Positions 22,578 through 32,795 of a DNA stretch of 45,473 nt are shown piece by piece. The notes below the pieces were generated by a model that was not told where the DNA came from, made no database searches, and saw nothing but the letters and a program-made list of their open reading frames with translations. Origin of the DNA: Fibrobacter sp. (GTDB taxonomy: Bacteria; Fibrobacterota; Fibrobacteria; Fibrobacterales; Fibrobacteraceae); the NCBI GenBank assembly GCA_017550445.1, contig JAFZOV010000019.1, positions 1-45,473 on the forward strand, written 5' to 3'. The translations under genes were made by a program, and so were the position numbers. Numbering within the stretch: position 1 is the first letter of the stretch; every line of letters begins with the position of its first letter.

Positions 22578-25500
22578 ATGGATACAAAAGACTTAGAACC
22601 ATTTGAATTGATAGACTTTGATCCCGATAAAAATCTTTTTATCGAGGCTTCGGCCGGCACGGGAAAAACCTTCACCATTCAGCTCATGGTGGCTAAACTG
22701 ATTGCTAGAGGAATTTCCCTCAAGAAGATTCTCATTGTGACCTATACTGAAAAGGCTGCGGGCGAGTTGAAAGATCGAATCCGTAAAAAGATTGTCAAAG
22801 TTCTTGAAACGGGTCGTATCGATGAAAATGCCAAAGAACTGTTACCTGAAGAAAATCCCTTAAATCGCGAAGCTTTCGAAAAGGCCTATCGTGATGTAGA
22901 TAATGCTGCCATTTTTACGATACACTCCTTCTGCCAAAAGGCCCTGAAAGAATACGCTTATGATGCCGGGAGACCTTTCGATGTGTTGATGGTCGATGAT
23001 GCTGCGGCAAAGGAACTCGTTGAAAGGCGGATTCGTGAAGAGTGGATTAATGACGCTGATTTCCAAAAGCTTGTTGAAATAGAGGGCAGTGTCGATGATG
23101 TTATAGATGACATAAAAGATCGATTGGTTAAAGCCGTTGATTTATATAAAGGTTCCCAGAATGGAAAAGAGATTGTGAACCGGCAATCTACGGATCTCTG
23201 CATCTTGGGAGAAACACTGACAGAAAGCGAAATTGAAAAAATTCTTTCCGCAGAAGATTTTTCTTCTTTACGGAAGGCCGTTGATTTTGAAGATAAAATC
23301 AAATTGTTAGAAGCTCATCCAGAAGCCCGTTTTTCTAAATCAGGCAAAGGTAACGCCCAAAATTTCGTGGAAGCTCTAGAGGCGTGGAAAAAAGGTAGCG
23401 TTTTTTATAACAAAGGCTCTTATAAACAGGATTACGCACGGGAAAATTGGCCTGAAAACTTATTCATCGCTTTTGCTTATTTTAGGGATTTGAGGGAGAT
23501 TGTATCCCAAAACTTGTACGATCATAAATTGGAAAGGTTTCTTAGCATTTGCACAAAAGATCTTTTTGACGAGTGGCAGAAAACCAAGAGCGATTCCAAG
23601 CTACAATCCTATAACGACATGATCCTCTCTGTTCATGATGCCGTTCTTAACGGGAGTGGCCTAAAGGAAAAACTCCAAGCGGAATATAAATATGCCATCA
23701 TAGACGAGTTCCAGGACACAAACCAACTACAATGGGATATTTTCAAAACGCTCTTTTGGAATCAATCTGGACATTCCATCTATGTTGTAGGTGATCCCAA
23801 GCAGTCTATTTACAGTTTTCAGGGTGCTGATGTCAATGTCTATAATAAGGCTATTGAAGACATCAAACAAGAAAATGGTCGACGGCTTGCGTGCAATTAC
23901 CGTTCAACTAATGGCATCGTTCATGGCTGTAATGAATTATTCAAGGATGATTTCTTTAAGCCCGCCGATGGAATGAATAAGCTGATTGATTTTACGAAAT
24001 CTATTTCGCCTGACGAAAAAGATCCTCCCGACCCTAAAAAATCCACGCCCCGATATTGCGGGAAAATTGTCCCCTCTATTTGGCTATGCAAAGGTTCCAA
24101 TGAAGGAATAAACGAACACGCCTTTGCTAGGGCAGCAGTCAAGCAAATCGTAGATTGGTGTTCTTTGACAGAAGAGACGGATGAGTCTGGTAAGAAAAAA
24201 ACAAAATTGCAGGTGTTCGACAAGGACCATCCTGAAAAAATTCGTAGCTTGAAGCTAAAGGATATCGCTGTCTTGGCACGTTCCCGCAACGAAATGCAAG
24301 TTATTGAATCGTACATGAAACAGGCTCATATTCCCTATACGCAGTATAAGGAAAGTTGCCTTTTCAGAAGCCGAGAATGTGCAGAGTGGATTGCTCTTTT
24401 CCGTGCTTTGAATGCCCCTGATTTCTCTGGATGGAATCGTAAACTCCTAAACGAAGTTCTGATTACGGATTTCTTTAAGGATGGGTTAAAAAGAACATTG
24501 GCAAAAGAAGGGCAAGATTTAGAAAAAATCAAAGACTTTAACGAACTGCATCTTGTAGAAAGTGAAGTTTTTGATAGCCCTGAAATATGGGAACGTAAAT
24601 GTCTAAACGAATGGCGTGCTTTGGCTCTCAAAAAACGCTATGCCGAAATGCTAGAGCATATATATGACGATACACTCATTGACGACCGGCTTACCGACAG
24701 AGCATCTCTGCAAGAATTGGCACGCTTACGCCAAATCGGGAACTACGCCATAGACTATCTGTATAACCATAATTGCTCTTTGGAAGACTTGATTCGTCAT
24801 TTGGACGGTCTTGCTCGATTCAATGAATCTGCTGATGATGAAAACGGCGACTTGGTAGAAAAAGGTTCCGATAGCGATATGGTTCAGGTGATGACGGTCC
24901 ATGCCTCCAAGGGCCTCGAATTCCCGGTGGTGATTTCCGTTGCCGGATTCAAGGGATACTATGATCAAGCGGAAGGCCCGTTCTTGTACCATGATAAAGA
25001 TGACATTTATTTGGGTTTCGGGAAAAATGCGAAGGGGGCTCGTAAGAAAGAAGAACTTGAGGAATGGAAACGCCTATTCTATGTCGATTTTACGCGTGCG
25101 TCATCTATTCTGGTTCTGCCTAACTACGAAAAATGGAATAAAGACAAGAATTATGCCTTTTTGAAGAATGCAATTGATCGCATCGCCGATTTTCACGTGG
25201 CGGACCTTTCTAAAGATGACCTCACAGAAGACAATGTCAAGGATTACATCGTCGAACTGAAAAGCGTTTCGAAGGACGAATGGAAACTCACACAGTTGCA
25301 GGAAGCTGTAGAAAAAATACTTCTGGGTTCAGACGAATGCAATGGCTCGCTTAAAAATGCTGACAGTGATTACGATAATCAAAAGACAGCCATGTCCACC
25401 TTGCAAGGCCAACTGGGCGGAAAGGCCATTCTGCAATATTCCTATTCATCACTTGCCGGACGAAAAGGAGACGACAATATAGATGCAAGCGTCGTTGAGG

Positions 25501-26465
25501 CTATTGATGGCAATCGCAGCGATTCGGCAGAAGAATCTGAGACCAGATTGCCTGATGATACAGATGGAGAAAAACAGAATATTGATACTGATGTCGTAGA
25601 ATGCTCATGCAAGGAAGAGTTGACAGTAGGTGCAGAACCTTCCGACGAAATGCAGAAATGGAAGGAAATTGAAAAGACGTACCCGCGCGGGAACAAGGTG
25701 GGTAACGTTTTGCACAATACTCTTGAATGGATGCAGTTCTCCAAGGTCTTTGAAGACAATCCAGATGGTTTCAAATCATTTGAAACGGCCTGCGGTTACA
25801 ACGACTTAATTGAAAAGCTTAGGGATGAATTCAAGAGCGAGGCTCTGCCTATTGACAAACACTCGCCGGATTGGATTAATCTTTCCATTTGGTTTATCTG
25901 GAATACGCTTCATGCAAAACTGCCTGTAATTAACGGTGGAGAATTCAAGAATGCAAAACCATTCACTTTAGCGTCGTTGCCGGATAGCGATCACAAACCC
26001 GAAGTGCAATTTGGCTTAACCGCCGAGTTAGACAAAGAAACGAATAGTTTTCTGCACAAATTCTGCAAGGGCTTTATTGACTTGCTCTTTGTTCGAACCG
26101 ATGCAGACGGAAACAAGCGCTACTCCATTCTCGACTGGAAGTCGGACTATCTTGAGGAATACTCTGCCAAGGCAGTCAAGGAAAAAGTGGACAAGGAATA
26201 CTCGGTACAGCGTGTGCTTTATAGCTACTGCCTAATCCAGTGGCTCAAGCAGTTCTACGGCCCAGGGACTCAAGAAAACTTACCGAATGAGCAAGAGATC
26301 TTTAAAAAGCACTTCGGCGGCATATACTACGCATTCTTGCGCGGTACTGACGGCCAAACAGGGCGCGGGATCTACGCCCAAACTTGGGAAAAATTCGAGA
26401 AACTTCAAACAGCATACGAAGAAGTCAAAAATTTGATGAACAGAGGAAAGAAAGATGAAGACTAA
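22578..26465 (+). CDS. recB: RecB, exonuclease V beta subunit (helicase and nuclease)
   Basis: 1295 residues; a UvrD-like SF1A 3'-5' helicase joined to the nuclease domain of the RecBCD complex. Motifs in order: Walker A EASAGTGKT (about 23-31), IFTIHSFC (about 113), Walker B IIDEFQDTN (about 374), GDPKQSIYSFQGAD (about 405), VMTVHASKGLEFPVV (about 770), and in the C-terminus the nuclease residues GFIDLLF (about 1166) and ILDWKSDYL (about 1184) with YSVQRVLYSYCL. So both activities look intact. The AGGGAG Shine-Dalgarno lies in the spacer after recC. It overlaps the recD start by 11 bases. Codons are A/T-rich in long stretches, less so around some conserved motifs. Confidence 0.95.
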   Translation: MDTKDLEPFELIDFDPDKNLFIEASAGTGKTFTIQLMVAKLIARGISLKKILIVTYTEKAAGELKDRIRKKIVKVLETGRIDENAKELLPEENPLNREAFEKAYRDVDNAAIFTIHSFCQKALKEYAYDAGRPFDVLMVDDAAAKELVERRIREEWINDADFQKLVEIEGSVDDVIDDIKDRLVKAVDLYKGSQNGKEIVNRQSTDLCILGETLTESEIEKILSAEDFSSLRKAVDFEDKIKLLEAHPEARFSKSGKGNAQNFVEALEAWKKGSVFYNKGSYKQDYARENWPENLFIAFAYFRDLREIVSQNLYDHKLERFLSICTKDLFDEWQKTKSDSKLQSYNDMILSVHDAVLNGSGLKEKLQAEYKYAIIDEFQDTNQLQWDIFKTLFWNQSGHSIYVVGDPKQSIYSFQGADVNVYNKAIEDIKQENGRRLACNYRSTNGIVHGCNELFKDDFFKPADGMNKLIDFTKSISPDEKDPPDPKKSTPRYCGKIVPSIWLCKGSNEGINEHAFARAAVKQIVDWCSLTEETDESGKKKTKLQVFDKDHPEKIRSLKLKDIAVLARSRNEMQVIESYMKQAHIPYTQYKESCLFRSRECAEWIALFRALNAPDFSGWNRKLLNEVLITDFFKDGLKRTLAKEGQDLEKIKDFNELHLVESEVFDSPEIWERKCLNEWRALALKKRYAEMLEHIYDDTLIDDRLTDRASLQELARLRQIGNYAIDYLYNHNCSLEDLIRHLDGLARFNESADDENGDLVEKGSDSDMVQVMTVHASKGLEFPVVISVAGFKGYYDQAEGPFLYHDKDDIYLGFGKNAKGARKKEELEEWKRLFYVDFTRASSILVLPNYEKWNKDKNYAFLKNAIDRIADFHVADLSKDDLTEDNVKDYIVELKSVSKDEWKLTQLQEAVEKILLGSDECNGSLKNADSDYDNQKTAMSTLQGQLGGKAILQYSYSSLAGRKGDDNIDASVVEAIDGNRSDSAEESETRLPDDTDGEKQNIDTDVVECSCKEELTVGAEPSDEMQKWKEIEKTYPRGNKVGNVLHNTLEWMQFSKVFEDNPDGFKSFETACGYNDLIEKLRDEFKSEALPIDKHSPDWINLSIWFIWNTLHAKLPVINGGEFKNAKPFTLASLPDSDHKPEVQFGLTAELDKETNSFLHKFCKGFIDLLFVRTDADGNKRYSILDWKSDYLEEYSAKAVKEKVDKEYSVQRVLYSYCLIQWLKQFYGPGTQENLPNEQEIFKKHFGGIYYAFLRGTDGQTGRGIYAQTWEKFEKLQTAYEEVKNLMNRGKKDED

Positions 26466-28692
26466 ACAAATTGAATCCGCTAGTTATGAAGAATTTTTCG
26501 AAGCGCTGAAAGAAATGCGCGGTATTCAAGAATTGAACTTGCACCTAATCCGCCTCTTGGATAAGATGAACGGAGGTATAGAAGACGCAACCAAGAAATT
26601 TCTTTGCCTCGCATTCTCGCTATTTGATGATGGCAATACGCGAGTGGCGCTGGCCCCTGTGGAATTTATGAAATGGTGGGGCAAGAAATGGAATGGCCTC
26701 GTCCAACTGCAGAAGAGTCTTGCCGAGGCAAATGGCGATTCGTCGGAATCGCTTTCTGATGAGGCTAACACCGAAGATTTCAAGCAGGTTGTTGAATGCG
26801 GAATCAACAACATTCTTGGAAACAAGCTAAGTAAAGTTGTTGGAGTCGCAGACTCGGCTAAAAAGGATGACGAAATCTCTCTTCCTCTTTTGATTGAAAA
26901 AGACAAAACCCCATACCTGTATCTTGACAAGTATTATTGGGCGAAAATCGATATTGAAGATTCGATGAAGAAGCTATTTGGTAACAAATTCAACGACATA
27001 ACAATCAAACCTCCACTGTTTTTGCCCGATGATGGCAAACCCGAAGACAAACGCAATATGGAACAAAAAGAGGCCGTGACAAGGGGGCTCTCCGAAAACT
27101 TGATTATCACAGGTGGTCCTGGAACCGGCAAGACGACTGTTGTTCTCTATATATTGTGGAATCTACTGAACCAAAACGAAGAATTGCTGAATTATGATAT
27201 TTATTTAGCAGCTCCGAGTGGAAAGGCTGCCGACCGTATGCGCGAAAGCCTTGCTGGAAACTTGGGAAAAATGGCAGACCGTCCAGATGTTCATTCTTCC
27301 AAAAATTACCAAAAAATTTTCGACAAACTGAACAACCTTGAAAGCAGTACGATTCATCGCTTACTCAAGTTCTCTCGGAGCAAATCCGATTTCTCTTACA
27401 ACAAGGAAAATCAGTTCTCGCCAAAATCCATTTTTGTTATCGATGAAGCGAGTATGATTGATATCAACTTGTTTGCTTCGCTGTTGCAGGCGATTCCCGT
27501 AGGAGCGAGACTCTTTATTCTTGGCGATCCGTACCAACTTCCTTCTGTCGATGCTGGCGCCGTACTGGGTGAACTTTTGAATGCCAAATCAAACGAAAAT
27601 TTTAGAGTAAAATTGATAAAGTCTCATCGCTTTGACGAAAAGTCTGAAATAGGGAAACTCGCCAAAGAGATAAACAACATTGCCGAAGAGGCTATGAAAA
27701 ACGACAAAGTAGTCTTTCTCCCAAAAGAACTTTTAGAAAAGGCCCGATCGTTTAGCCTGCACCCGGCGTTGATAGAAAAAACATCTGAAGAAAAAACTGA
27801 GGAAGCAGCACCCCCAAAAAACGAAACACCTAAAGACTGTGTTTCTTATTACCAAATCGAAGACGAATCCGACGAAGATGGCAAAAAAACTCAAGATAAA
27901 GACGGCAAGCCGATTTCTGCAAAAGAAAATGCTCGGATTGAATTCGTACTGAAAGAGTGGTTGCTTCAGAAGGAGTTCATAGCCATCAAGAAAGAGGGCG
28001 AGAAAGAGGCTAATGGAGAGTATTTAAGCCTCTATGATTTGCCGAAACTTGCGAATGAAATCAAATGCGAAAATTCAACGGACACTGAAGAAACCAAGCG
28101 CCGTGATAAAATCTGGAATCTTTCTCTGTCTCGAAGAATTCTATCGGCGGAACGTCGTGGTTTCCGCGGCGTTGAATGGCTCAACAAGAAAGTCTGCGAC
28201 CTGATAAAAGACGGCTATAAAGAGGACAAACAAGAAAAACTAGTGAAGGGTTCGGGGTATTTCCCAGGGCAGCTCCTGATGATTACCAAGAACCAGGAAA
28301 TGTTCAAACTATACAATGGTGATACAGGAATCGTCGTCTTTGATGAAAATACGCCAAACCTGATGTTGAAAAAGGCGCCGACGCAGTCTACTGCAGAAGG
28401 GGCCTCGAAGACTCCGACCCGCGACGATTATGTTTTCTATCCACTCGCACTTCTTCCTGCCGATGCTCTCGAGACGGCCTTCGCGATTACCATCCACAAG
28501 TCGCAGGGCTCGGAATACGACCACGTGACGGTCTTCTTGCCCAAACAGGAAGGCCACCCGCTGCTCAACAACCAAATTCTCTATACGGGCATCACGCGTG
28601 CAAAAAAATCGGTTGAAATCATCGCAACGCCCGAGACGTTCAAGGCGGCCTGCGAGACGGTCATCGAACGCGACACCGGGATAGAACTGTAA
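26455..28692 (+). CDS. recD: RecD, exonuclease V alpha subunit (5'-3' helicase)
   Basis: 745 residues; an SF1B helicase. Walker A is GGPGTGKTT (about 220), Walker B IFVIDEASMID (about 325), GDPYQLPSVDAGAVL (about 359), and near the C-terminus AFAITIHKSQGSEYDHV (motif V-VI region) and YTGITRAKKSVEI. An acidic and Lys-rich insertion at about 440-490 separates the second RecA-like domain and adds to the usual 600-residue length. It completes RecBCD. Its start overlaps recB by 11 bases, which points to coupled translation. The last 250 bases or so are richer in G/C than the rest of the operon. Confidence 0.93.
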   Translation: MKTKQIESASYEEFFEALKEMRGIQELNLHLIRLLDKMNGGIEDATKKFLCLAFSLFDDGNTRVALAPVEFMKWWGKKWNGLVQLQKSLAEANGDSSESLSDEANTEDFKQVVECGINNILGNKLSKVVGVADSAKKDDEISLPLLIEKDKTPYLYLDKYYWAKIDIEDSMKKLFGNKFNDITIKPPLFLPDDGKPEDKRNMEQKEAVTRGLSENLIITGGPGTGKTTVVLYILWNLLNQNEELLNYDIYLAAPSGKAADRMRESLAGNLGKMADRPDVHSSKNYQKIFDKLNNLESSTIHRLLKFSRSKSDFSYNKENQFSPKSIFVIDEASMIDINLFASLLQAIPVGARLFILGDPYQLPSVDAGAVLGELLNAKSNENFRVKLIKSHRFDEKSEIGKLAKEINNIAEEAMKNDKVVFLPKELLEKARSFSLHPALIEKTSEEKTEEAAPPKNETPKDCVSYYQIEDESDEDGKKTQDKDGKPISAKENARIEFVLKEWLLQKEFIAIKKEGEKEANGEYLSLYDLPKLANEIKCENSTDTEETKRRDKIWNLSLSRRILSAERRGFRGVEWLNKKVCDLIKDGYKEDKQEKLVKGSGYFPGQLLMITKNQEMFKLYNGDTGIVVFDENTPNLMLKKAPTQSTAEGASKTPTRDDYVFYPLALLPADALETAFAITIHKSQGSEYDHVTVFLPKQEGHPLLNNQILYTGITRAKKSVEIIATPETFKAACETVIERDTGIEL

Positions 28693-28711
28693 AAATTTGT
28701 CCGTGGACAAA
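28691..28711. repeat. Short inverted repeat between recD and the phosphohexomutase
   Basis: TTTGTCC, 2 bases, GGACAAA at 28696-28711. On the minus strand it is followed by TTTTT, so it may be a weak terminator for the phosphohexomutase transcript; on the plus strand there is no T run. Confidence 0.3.
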
Positions 28712-28797
28712 AGCAAAAAGTGCGAAATTGCCGTTTTTCACCCGCAATCTAGGCAATTTAGGGCAAGGCGGGCGGCCGATACGACGAACGAGCGGTC

Positions 28798-30138
28798 TTA
28801 AATCAGCGATTCAACCTTCTTGCACAAAGCTTCCGCCTCCGCAGCGGTAGGCGCTTCGGCAATCACGCGAATCACCGGTTCGGTGTTGCTCGCGCGCACG
28901 TGCACCCAGGACTTCTCGCTGCCAAGCCAGAGGCCGTCGCGTTCGTCCATAGTCCAGCCGGCAAATTCCGCCTTGACCTTCGGGAGAATGTCCGCCACCT
29001 TCTTGTCGCCGAGTTCAAACTTCTTCTTCGGCATCACATAGGCAGGGTTTTCGGCCACGAACTTTTCGGGGCCGCCATCATGGTGAGCCATCCAGCTCAA
29101 GACAAGCGCAGCGGCCACAAGGCTATCGCGCCCGTAGTGGAGCGCCGGCAGAATCACGCCGCCGTTGCCTTCGCCACCGATAATGCAGCCGTTGTCCATC
29201 ATCTGCAGGCTCACGTTGATCTCGCCCACCTTGGCACGGCTGAAACCGCAACCATACTTCGTGGCGACATCTTCGTTCATGCGGCTCGTAGAAAGGTTCA
29301 CGCAGACGCTGCCCTTCTTCTGGGCAAGCACTTCGTCCGTCGCGATGGCAAGCGTGTATTCTTCACCGATACTTTGTCCTAAACCGTCCACGAGGGCGCA
29401 GCGGTCGGCATCCGGGTCCACCGCAAAGCCCACAGCGCAGCCGTTATCCTTGACAGCCTTGCGCAGGTCGCCCAGGTTCTCCGGGATAGGTTCCGCACCG
29501 CGCGGGAACGTGCCGTCGGGTTCGCAATGCACACGCACCACCTCACAGCCGAGCTGTTCCAGCAAGCGCGGCACAATGTAGCTGCCAGCACCATTCACGG
29601 CATCCACGGCCACCTTAAACTTTTTCGCACGAATTGCTTCCACATCCACGAACGGGATCTTGAGCGTGCCATCGATATGGATGCCATCGGCATCCGGAGC
29701 GACTTCGTACTTGCCCATCGTACGGTAATCCGGATAAGTAAAGTTGTCCGCATCGGCGAGCTCGAAAAGCTTCTTCACGTCATCTGGCCCGAGGAAGAGC
29801 CCCTTGTTGTTGAGGAACTTGAGCGCGTTCCATTCGAGCGGGTTGTGGCTTGCGGTAATGATGATGCCCGCATCCGCCTTGAAGTGCGTCGTGAGAAGTT
29901 CCACGGACGGCGTCGTCGAAAGGCCCACGTCCACCACGTCCACGCCAGAGAGGCGGCAGATGCCCGCGACGAACTGCACGATGGCCTCGCCGGTGGGGCG
30001 GCTGTCGCGCCCGATAACCACGCGCTTCGCCTTCGTAATCTCGAGGAAGGCGCGCACATGGCTCTTGAGAACCTGCGGGGTGAGGGTATCGCCCACGATT
30101 CCGCGAATACCCGAAATAGAACGCATCAGTTTAGACAT
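28798..30138 (-). CDS. Phosphohexomutase (phosphoglucosamine/phosphomannomutase type)
   Basis: 446 residues, the usual length of the alpha-D-phosphohexomutase superfamily. GIRGIVGD (about 10-17) opens domain 1; TASHNP (about 96-101) carries the serine that is phosphorylated; DPDADRC (about 240) is the magnesium-binding loop; GGEGNGGVILP (about 320) is the sugar-binding loop; RASNTEPVIRVIAEA (about 415) is the phosphate-binding loop. The GGEGNGGVILP loop resembles GlmM-like enzymes of Bacteroidetes, which convert glucosamine-6-P to glucosamine-1-P for UDP-GlcNAc synthesis, but specificity for mannose or glucose phosphates cannot be excluded, so I give no symbol. GGAGAA precedes the ATG. The cupin gene lies upstream on the same strand, but its stop is about 60 bases from this start. 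Confidence 0.9.
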   Translation of the reverse strand: MSKLMRSISGIRGIVGDTLTPQVLKSHVRAFLEITKAKRVVIGRDSRPTGEAIVQFVAGICRLSGVDVVDVGLSTTPSVELLTTHFKADAGIIITASHNPLEWNALKFLNNKGLFLGPDDVKKLFELADADNFTYPDYRTMGKYEVAPDADGIHIDGTLKIPFVDVEAIRAKKFKVAVDAVNGAGSYIVPRLLEQLGCEVVRVHCEPDGTFPRGAEPIPENLGDLRKAVKDNGCAVGFAVDPDADRCALVDGLGQSIGEEYTLAIATDEVLAQKKGSVCVNLSTSRMNEDVATKYGCGFSRAKVGEINVSLQMMDNGCIIGGEGNGGVILPALHYGRDSLVAAALVLSWMAHHDGGPEKFVAENPAYVMPKKKFELGDKKVADILPKVKAEFAGWTMDERDGLWLGSEKSWVHVRASNTEPVIRVIAEAPTAAEAEALCKKVESLI

Positions 30139-30195
30139 ATCAATTCTCCGTTTTTATTTTTCGCGGCCCGATCTTACGACCCGATATTGCCGCCT

Positions 30196-30528
30196 TTATC
30201 CGAGTTCCGGAACGCACGCGTAAAACACGAGCGGTTCTTCGCTCTCGTTAATCAAACTGTGACTGTGGCCCTTCGGGCAAAAATGGCACTGGCCCGCTTC
30301 CACGTATTCCACGCCGTCGTCAAAGAGCACCTTGCCCTTGCCCGCCACGAAGAACATTATTTCGCTGTTGGTCTCGTGCTTGTGGTAACCGATGGAAGCA
30401 CCCTGTTCGAGCGTCCCGCGCATAATGCGGGTCGTCCCGTCAAAATACATCTTGGCCTTGTATTCCTTCTCGCCGCCCTTGAAATTCGGCAGCACCGTCG
30501 TTTCCATGCCTTTCAGGTCAATAATCAT
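30196..30528 (-). CDS. Small cupin-domain protein
   Basis: 110 residues from the ATG at 30526-30528, after AGAGAGG; the frame extends upstream but without a good start. One beta-barrel cupin domain: GYHKHETNSEIMFFVAGKG (about 48-66) is cupin motif 1 with His-x-His and Glu ligands, and GQCHFCPKGHSHSL (about 79-92) is motif 2 with a further His. It probably binds one divalent metal; substrates of such single-domain cupins range from sugars to small organic acids. It lies upstream of the phosphohexomutase on the same strand, so a role in sugar metabolism is possible, but no specific activity can be read. Confidence 0.85.
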   Translation of the reverse strand: MIIDLKGMETTVLPNFKGGEKEYKAKMYFDGTTRIMRGTLEQGASIGYHKHETNSEIMFFVAGKGKVLFDDGVEYVEAGQCHFCPKGHSHSLINESEEPLVFYACVPELG

Positions 30529-30649
30529 CGCAACCTCTCTATTGCGTATGAAAAGATAAAAAACTCGGCAGGCTGCGACCAAACAAGTCAGCATCTCAAC
30601 AAGGCGAAAATGGCTAACAATGCACCAAAGATTTCATTATGCCCCAGAT

Positions 30650-32089
30650 TTATAGTGTCTGGCACATTTCATAGAAGTCGTCGTTCACAACATAGGCCCG
30701 GACAAAATCATGGATACTGCGGTGGTTTATCTCCACCCGAACCATGGGATAATACCGTTTGAAACTCTCCGGGTTTTCCTTGATATCTTCGAAAATATGT
30801 TCCCATTCAAAATTCATCAACTTGAGCGCACGATTTTGCCTTTCCAGATATCGACACCTATCCTCGCAACTCCCCTGGATGAGCTCTGCAAACCTGGGTT
30901 CGTTTATACCCGTCCTATAGAATTCTGCCGATTTTTTTACAGATTCCAAAAGTTCAGGTGACATAGTTTTCCCTTTCCGAAAACAAATTAAATATTCGGT
31001 ACGTGCCACATCATATTTTTTTTCCGCCTCTGCAAGTTTCTTATTGAATTCATCATGAAAATCATTCAGTTTTGCAAAAGCTTTCCTTTTTTCATCCTGT
31101 TCCTTGCTTTTGTCCTTAAGACAATTCTCAATGATTTCTTCAATATTGCATTTGTCCCCAAGCGCATCAGCGAGTTGTGCCTTCAGTTCTTCCAAAGGAA
31201 TGTAGCGAGCGACACTGCGGTTTCGCGCCCCCATAAACAAGATGTTTGCAAACTGTTTTTCCACGCACATCGTCTCACCATTAGCTTCATCCACCTTCAA
31301 GCAATCACGCATATCTTTTTCCACCAAATAGATGTTTGTTTCCAAAATATGCTTGATAAATACTTCAAAGGGATTTTTTACTTCTTCAGAATTCATTTGT
31401 TTAGGAGGCATTTCCAGAAACGCCGAACAAACCCAACCGATAGGCATATTATACGATAGGATTTTCTGTATGCAATCTGCAAATCCTATCGTGCCTAAGT
31501 AACGGCCGCTCATTTCTTCCTTGATAAATAGATACTGTTCTTCATCGGAGAAATGCTCTGCGACAAATTTATAGTACTGTTCATCTTTTGCGCCCAAATA
31601 AGTCGCCGCAAAAGCCTCGAGCATCTGACTTTTTTCAATGGGCAACTGCCGAACCCTATTGTAAAGGTCTTCCATTCTGCACCGCAGCGGCATGCCAATC
31701 TTTTTCTTCAATATTTTATTCGCTTTTTCTATGGCGTATTTACATTGACCATAGGTAATATCGCTACCGCACACCACCTCGCCATTTAGCTGGTCATCCA
31801 GAAGACAACCAACAGCAAGAAGCCCCGCATGGTACGGTTCCCCCTGCGTTTTACTTTCCCAAAAATCCTGTACGCCTTCGACATACGGATTTTTAAAATC
31901 GACGATTCCATTTTGTGCCAAAATGAACATCAGCGGGTCACAATATTTTTCTTCTTGCTTAGGCTCCTTGATTTTGCGAGGCAAAAAGAAGTCCTCGGCT
32001 CTCGCCATAAAGACTGCATCACCTTCGGCAATCCAGCCCAAGTACTTGCTTTTCGGCAAGGCATTTTGTATATTCAAACACAAAAGCAT
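30650..32089 (-). CDS. Hypothetical protein, start uncertain
   Basis: I do not recognise this protein. From the ATG at 32087-32089 it has 479 residues; the frame stays open to 32326 (558 residues), but the extra N-terminal part is rich in Arg, Cys, Gly and Pro (for example CHACEGRAASSRELNCPPG), unlike the rest, and looks like translated non-coding or repeat DNA. The body is soluble and mostly charged helix, with a likely coiled coil near the C-terminal third (KSKEQDEKRKAFAKLNDF then NKKLAEAEKK). There is no signal peptide. Third-position bases are more A/T-rich than in the neighbouring housekeeping genes. It lies at the edge of a patchwork of remnants, so it may be an accessory gene. Confidence 0.6.
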   Translation of the reverse strand: MLLCLNIQNALPKSKYLGWIAEGDAVFMARAEDFFLPRKIKEPKQEEKYCDPLMFILAQNGIVDFKNPYVEGVQDFWESKTQGEPYHAGLLAVGCLLDDQLNGEVVCGSDITYGQCKYAIEKANKILKKKIGMPLRCRMEDLYNRVRQLPIEKSQMLEAFAATYLGAKDEQYYKFVAEHFSDEEQYLFIKEEMSGRYLGTIGFADCIQKILSYNMPIGWVCSAFLEMPPKQMNSEEVKNPFEVFIKHILETNIYLVEKDMRDCLKVDEANGETMCVEKQFANILFMGARNRSVARYIPLEELKAQLADALGDKCNIEEIIENCLKDKSKEQDEKRKAFAKLNDFHDEFNKKLAEAEKKYDVARTEYLICFRKGKTMSPELLESVKKSAEFYRTGINEPRFAELIQGSCEDRCRYLERQNRALKLMNFEWEHIFEDIKENPESFKRYYPMVRVEINHRSIHDFVRAYVVNDDFYEMCQTL

Positions 32090-32304
32090 CAATCCCGCCG
32101 ACAGCGTATTCGTTCCGGGCGGGCAGTTCAACTCTCTGCTTGATGCCGCCCTCCCTTCGCAGGCGTGACAAACCCGCGATTCGAAGGCAGGAACCCTATG
32201 GGGAAAACGGCCCCAGGTGATCAACGTAGAGCACCCCACTTCGCAACCAGCGAGTGGATTCATCAATCTGTCATTCAACAGGTTTGTGAACCGGTGTTCT
32301 GGCC

Positions 32305-32787
32305 ATGCATAGGGATATCTTAACAACAGAAGAAAAAATACGACTCGCGCAAAAACGGGGTGTTTATACCGAATACGAGTTAGATGTCCTTATCCCGGCA
32401 TTCCCTTCAAACAAGGAATTTGACAAAGTAAACAGAGAAAAGCAGAACCGACACATCGTGGGGACATACGAATACAAACAAGCTGATGCAAAGTCAAAAC
32501 GGCTCGGTTTTGCAGGGACAGCATTCTTTGATTCTGATTTTGACATTTTCATGGAAATAAAAAATATTAGGGGAACAGGGTCATCATACGCACCAACATC
32601 ATATCCATCAGATACTCAAGAACAGAAACTCATGCTTTTCCGGTTGACCCCGCTGACTACGAGAAAGTGCTATATAAAAAAGAAAAAACCTGTCTCGGAC
32701 TCACGACCCGGCATGCCACCGGGGTGTCCCGAACAGGTTTTGTTCATAATATACAATCTTTTTTCCGAAAAGTCAAGACCCTTATAA
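32305..32787 (+). pseudogene. Decayed gene with toxin-like fragment
   Basis: An open frame of 160 codons overlapping the longest form of the opposite-strand gene. The first 90 residues (EKQNRHIVGTYEYKQ, then FAGTAFFDSDFDIF) look protein-like and recall the KQxKHIxGTxxY segment of the type-50 polymorphic toxin domain, a weak match made from memory. After about 32600 another frame becomes more plausible (ETHAFPVDPADYEKVLYKKE), then the sequence runs through a large hairpin. I read it as a frameshifted remnant. No Shine-Dalgarno precedes the ATG. Confidence 0.35.
32685..32741. repeat. Large hairpin, possible bidirectional terminator
   Basis: Outer stem AAAACCTGT / ACAGGTTTT (9 bp, perfect), an inner imperfect stem CGGAC / GTCCCG and an innermost CCGG / CCGG pair. 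A-rich before and T-containing after, so it could end transcripts from either side or be a mobile repeat copy. Confidence 0.6.
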
Positions 32788-32795
32788 GGCTTTAA

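Noticed and set aside
32150..32190. tRNA-like TTCGAAT segment on the minus strand
   Set aside because: No acceptor stem, anticodon arm or CCA end could be fitted around it.
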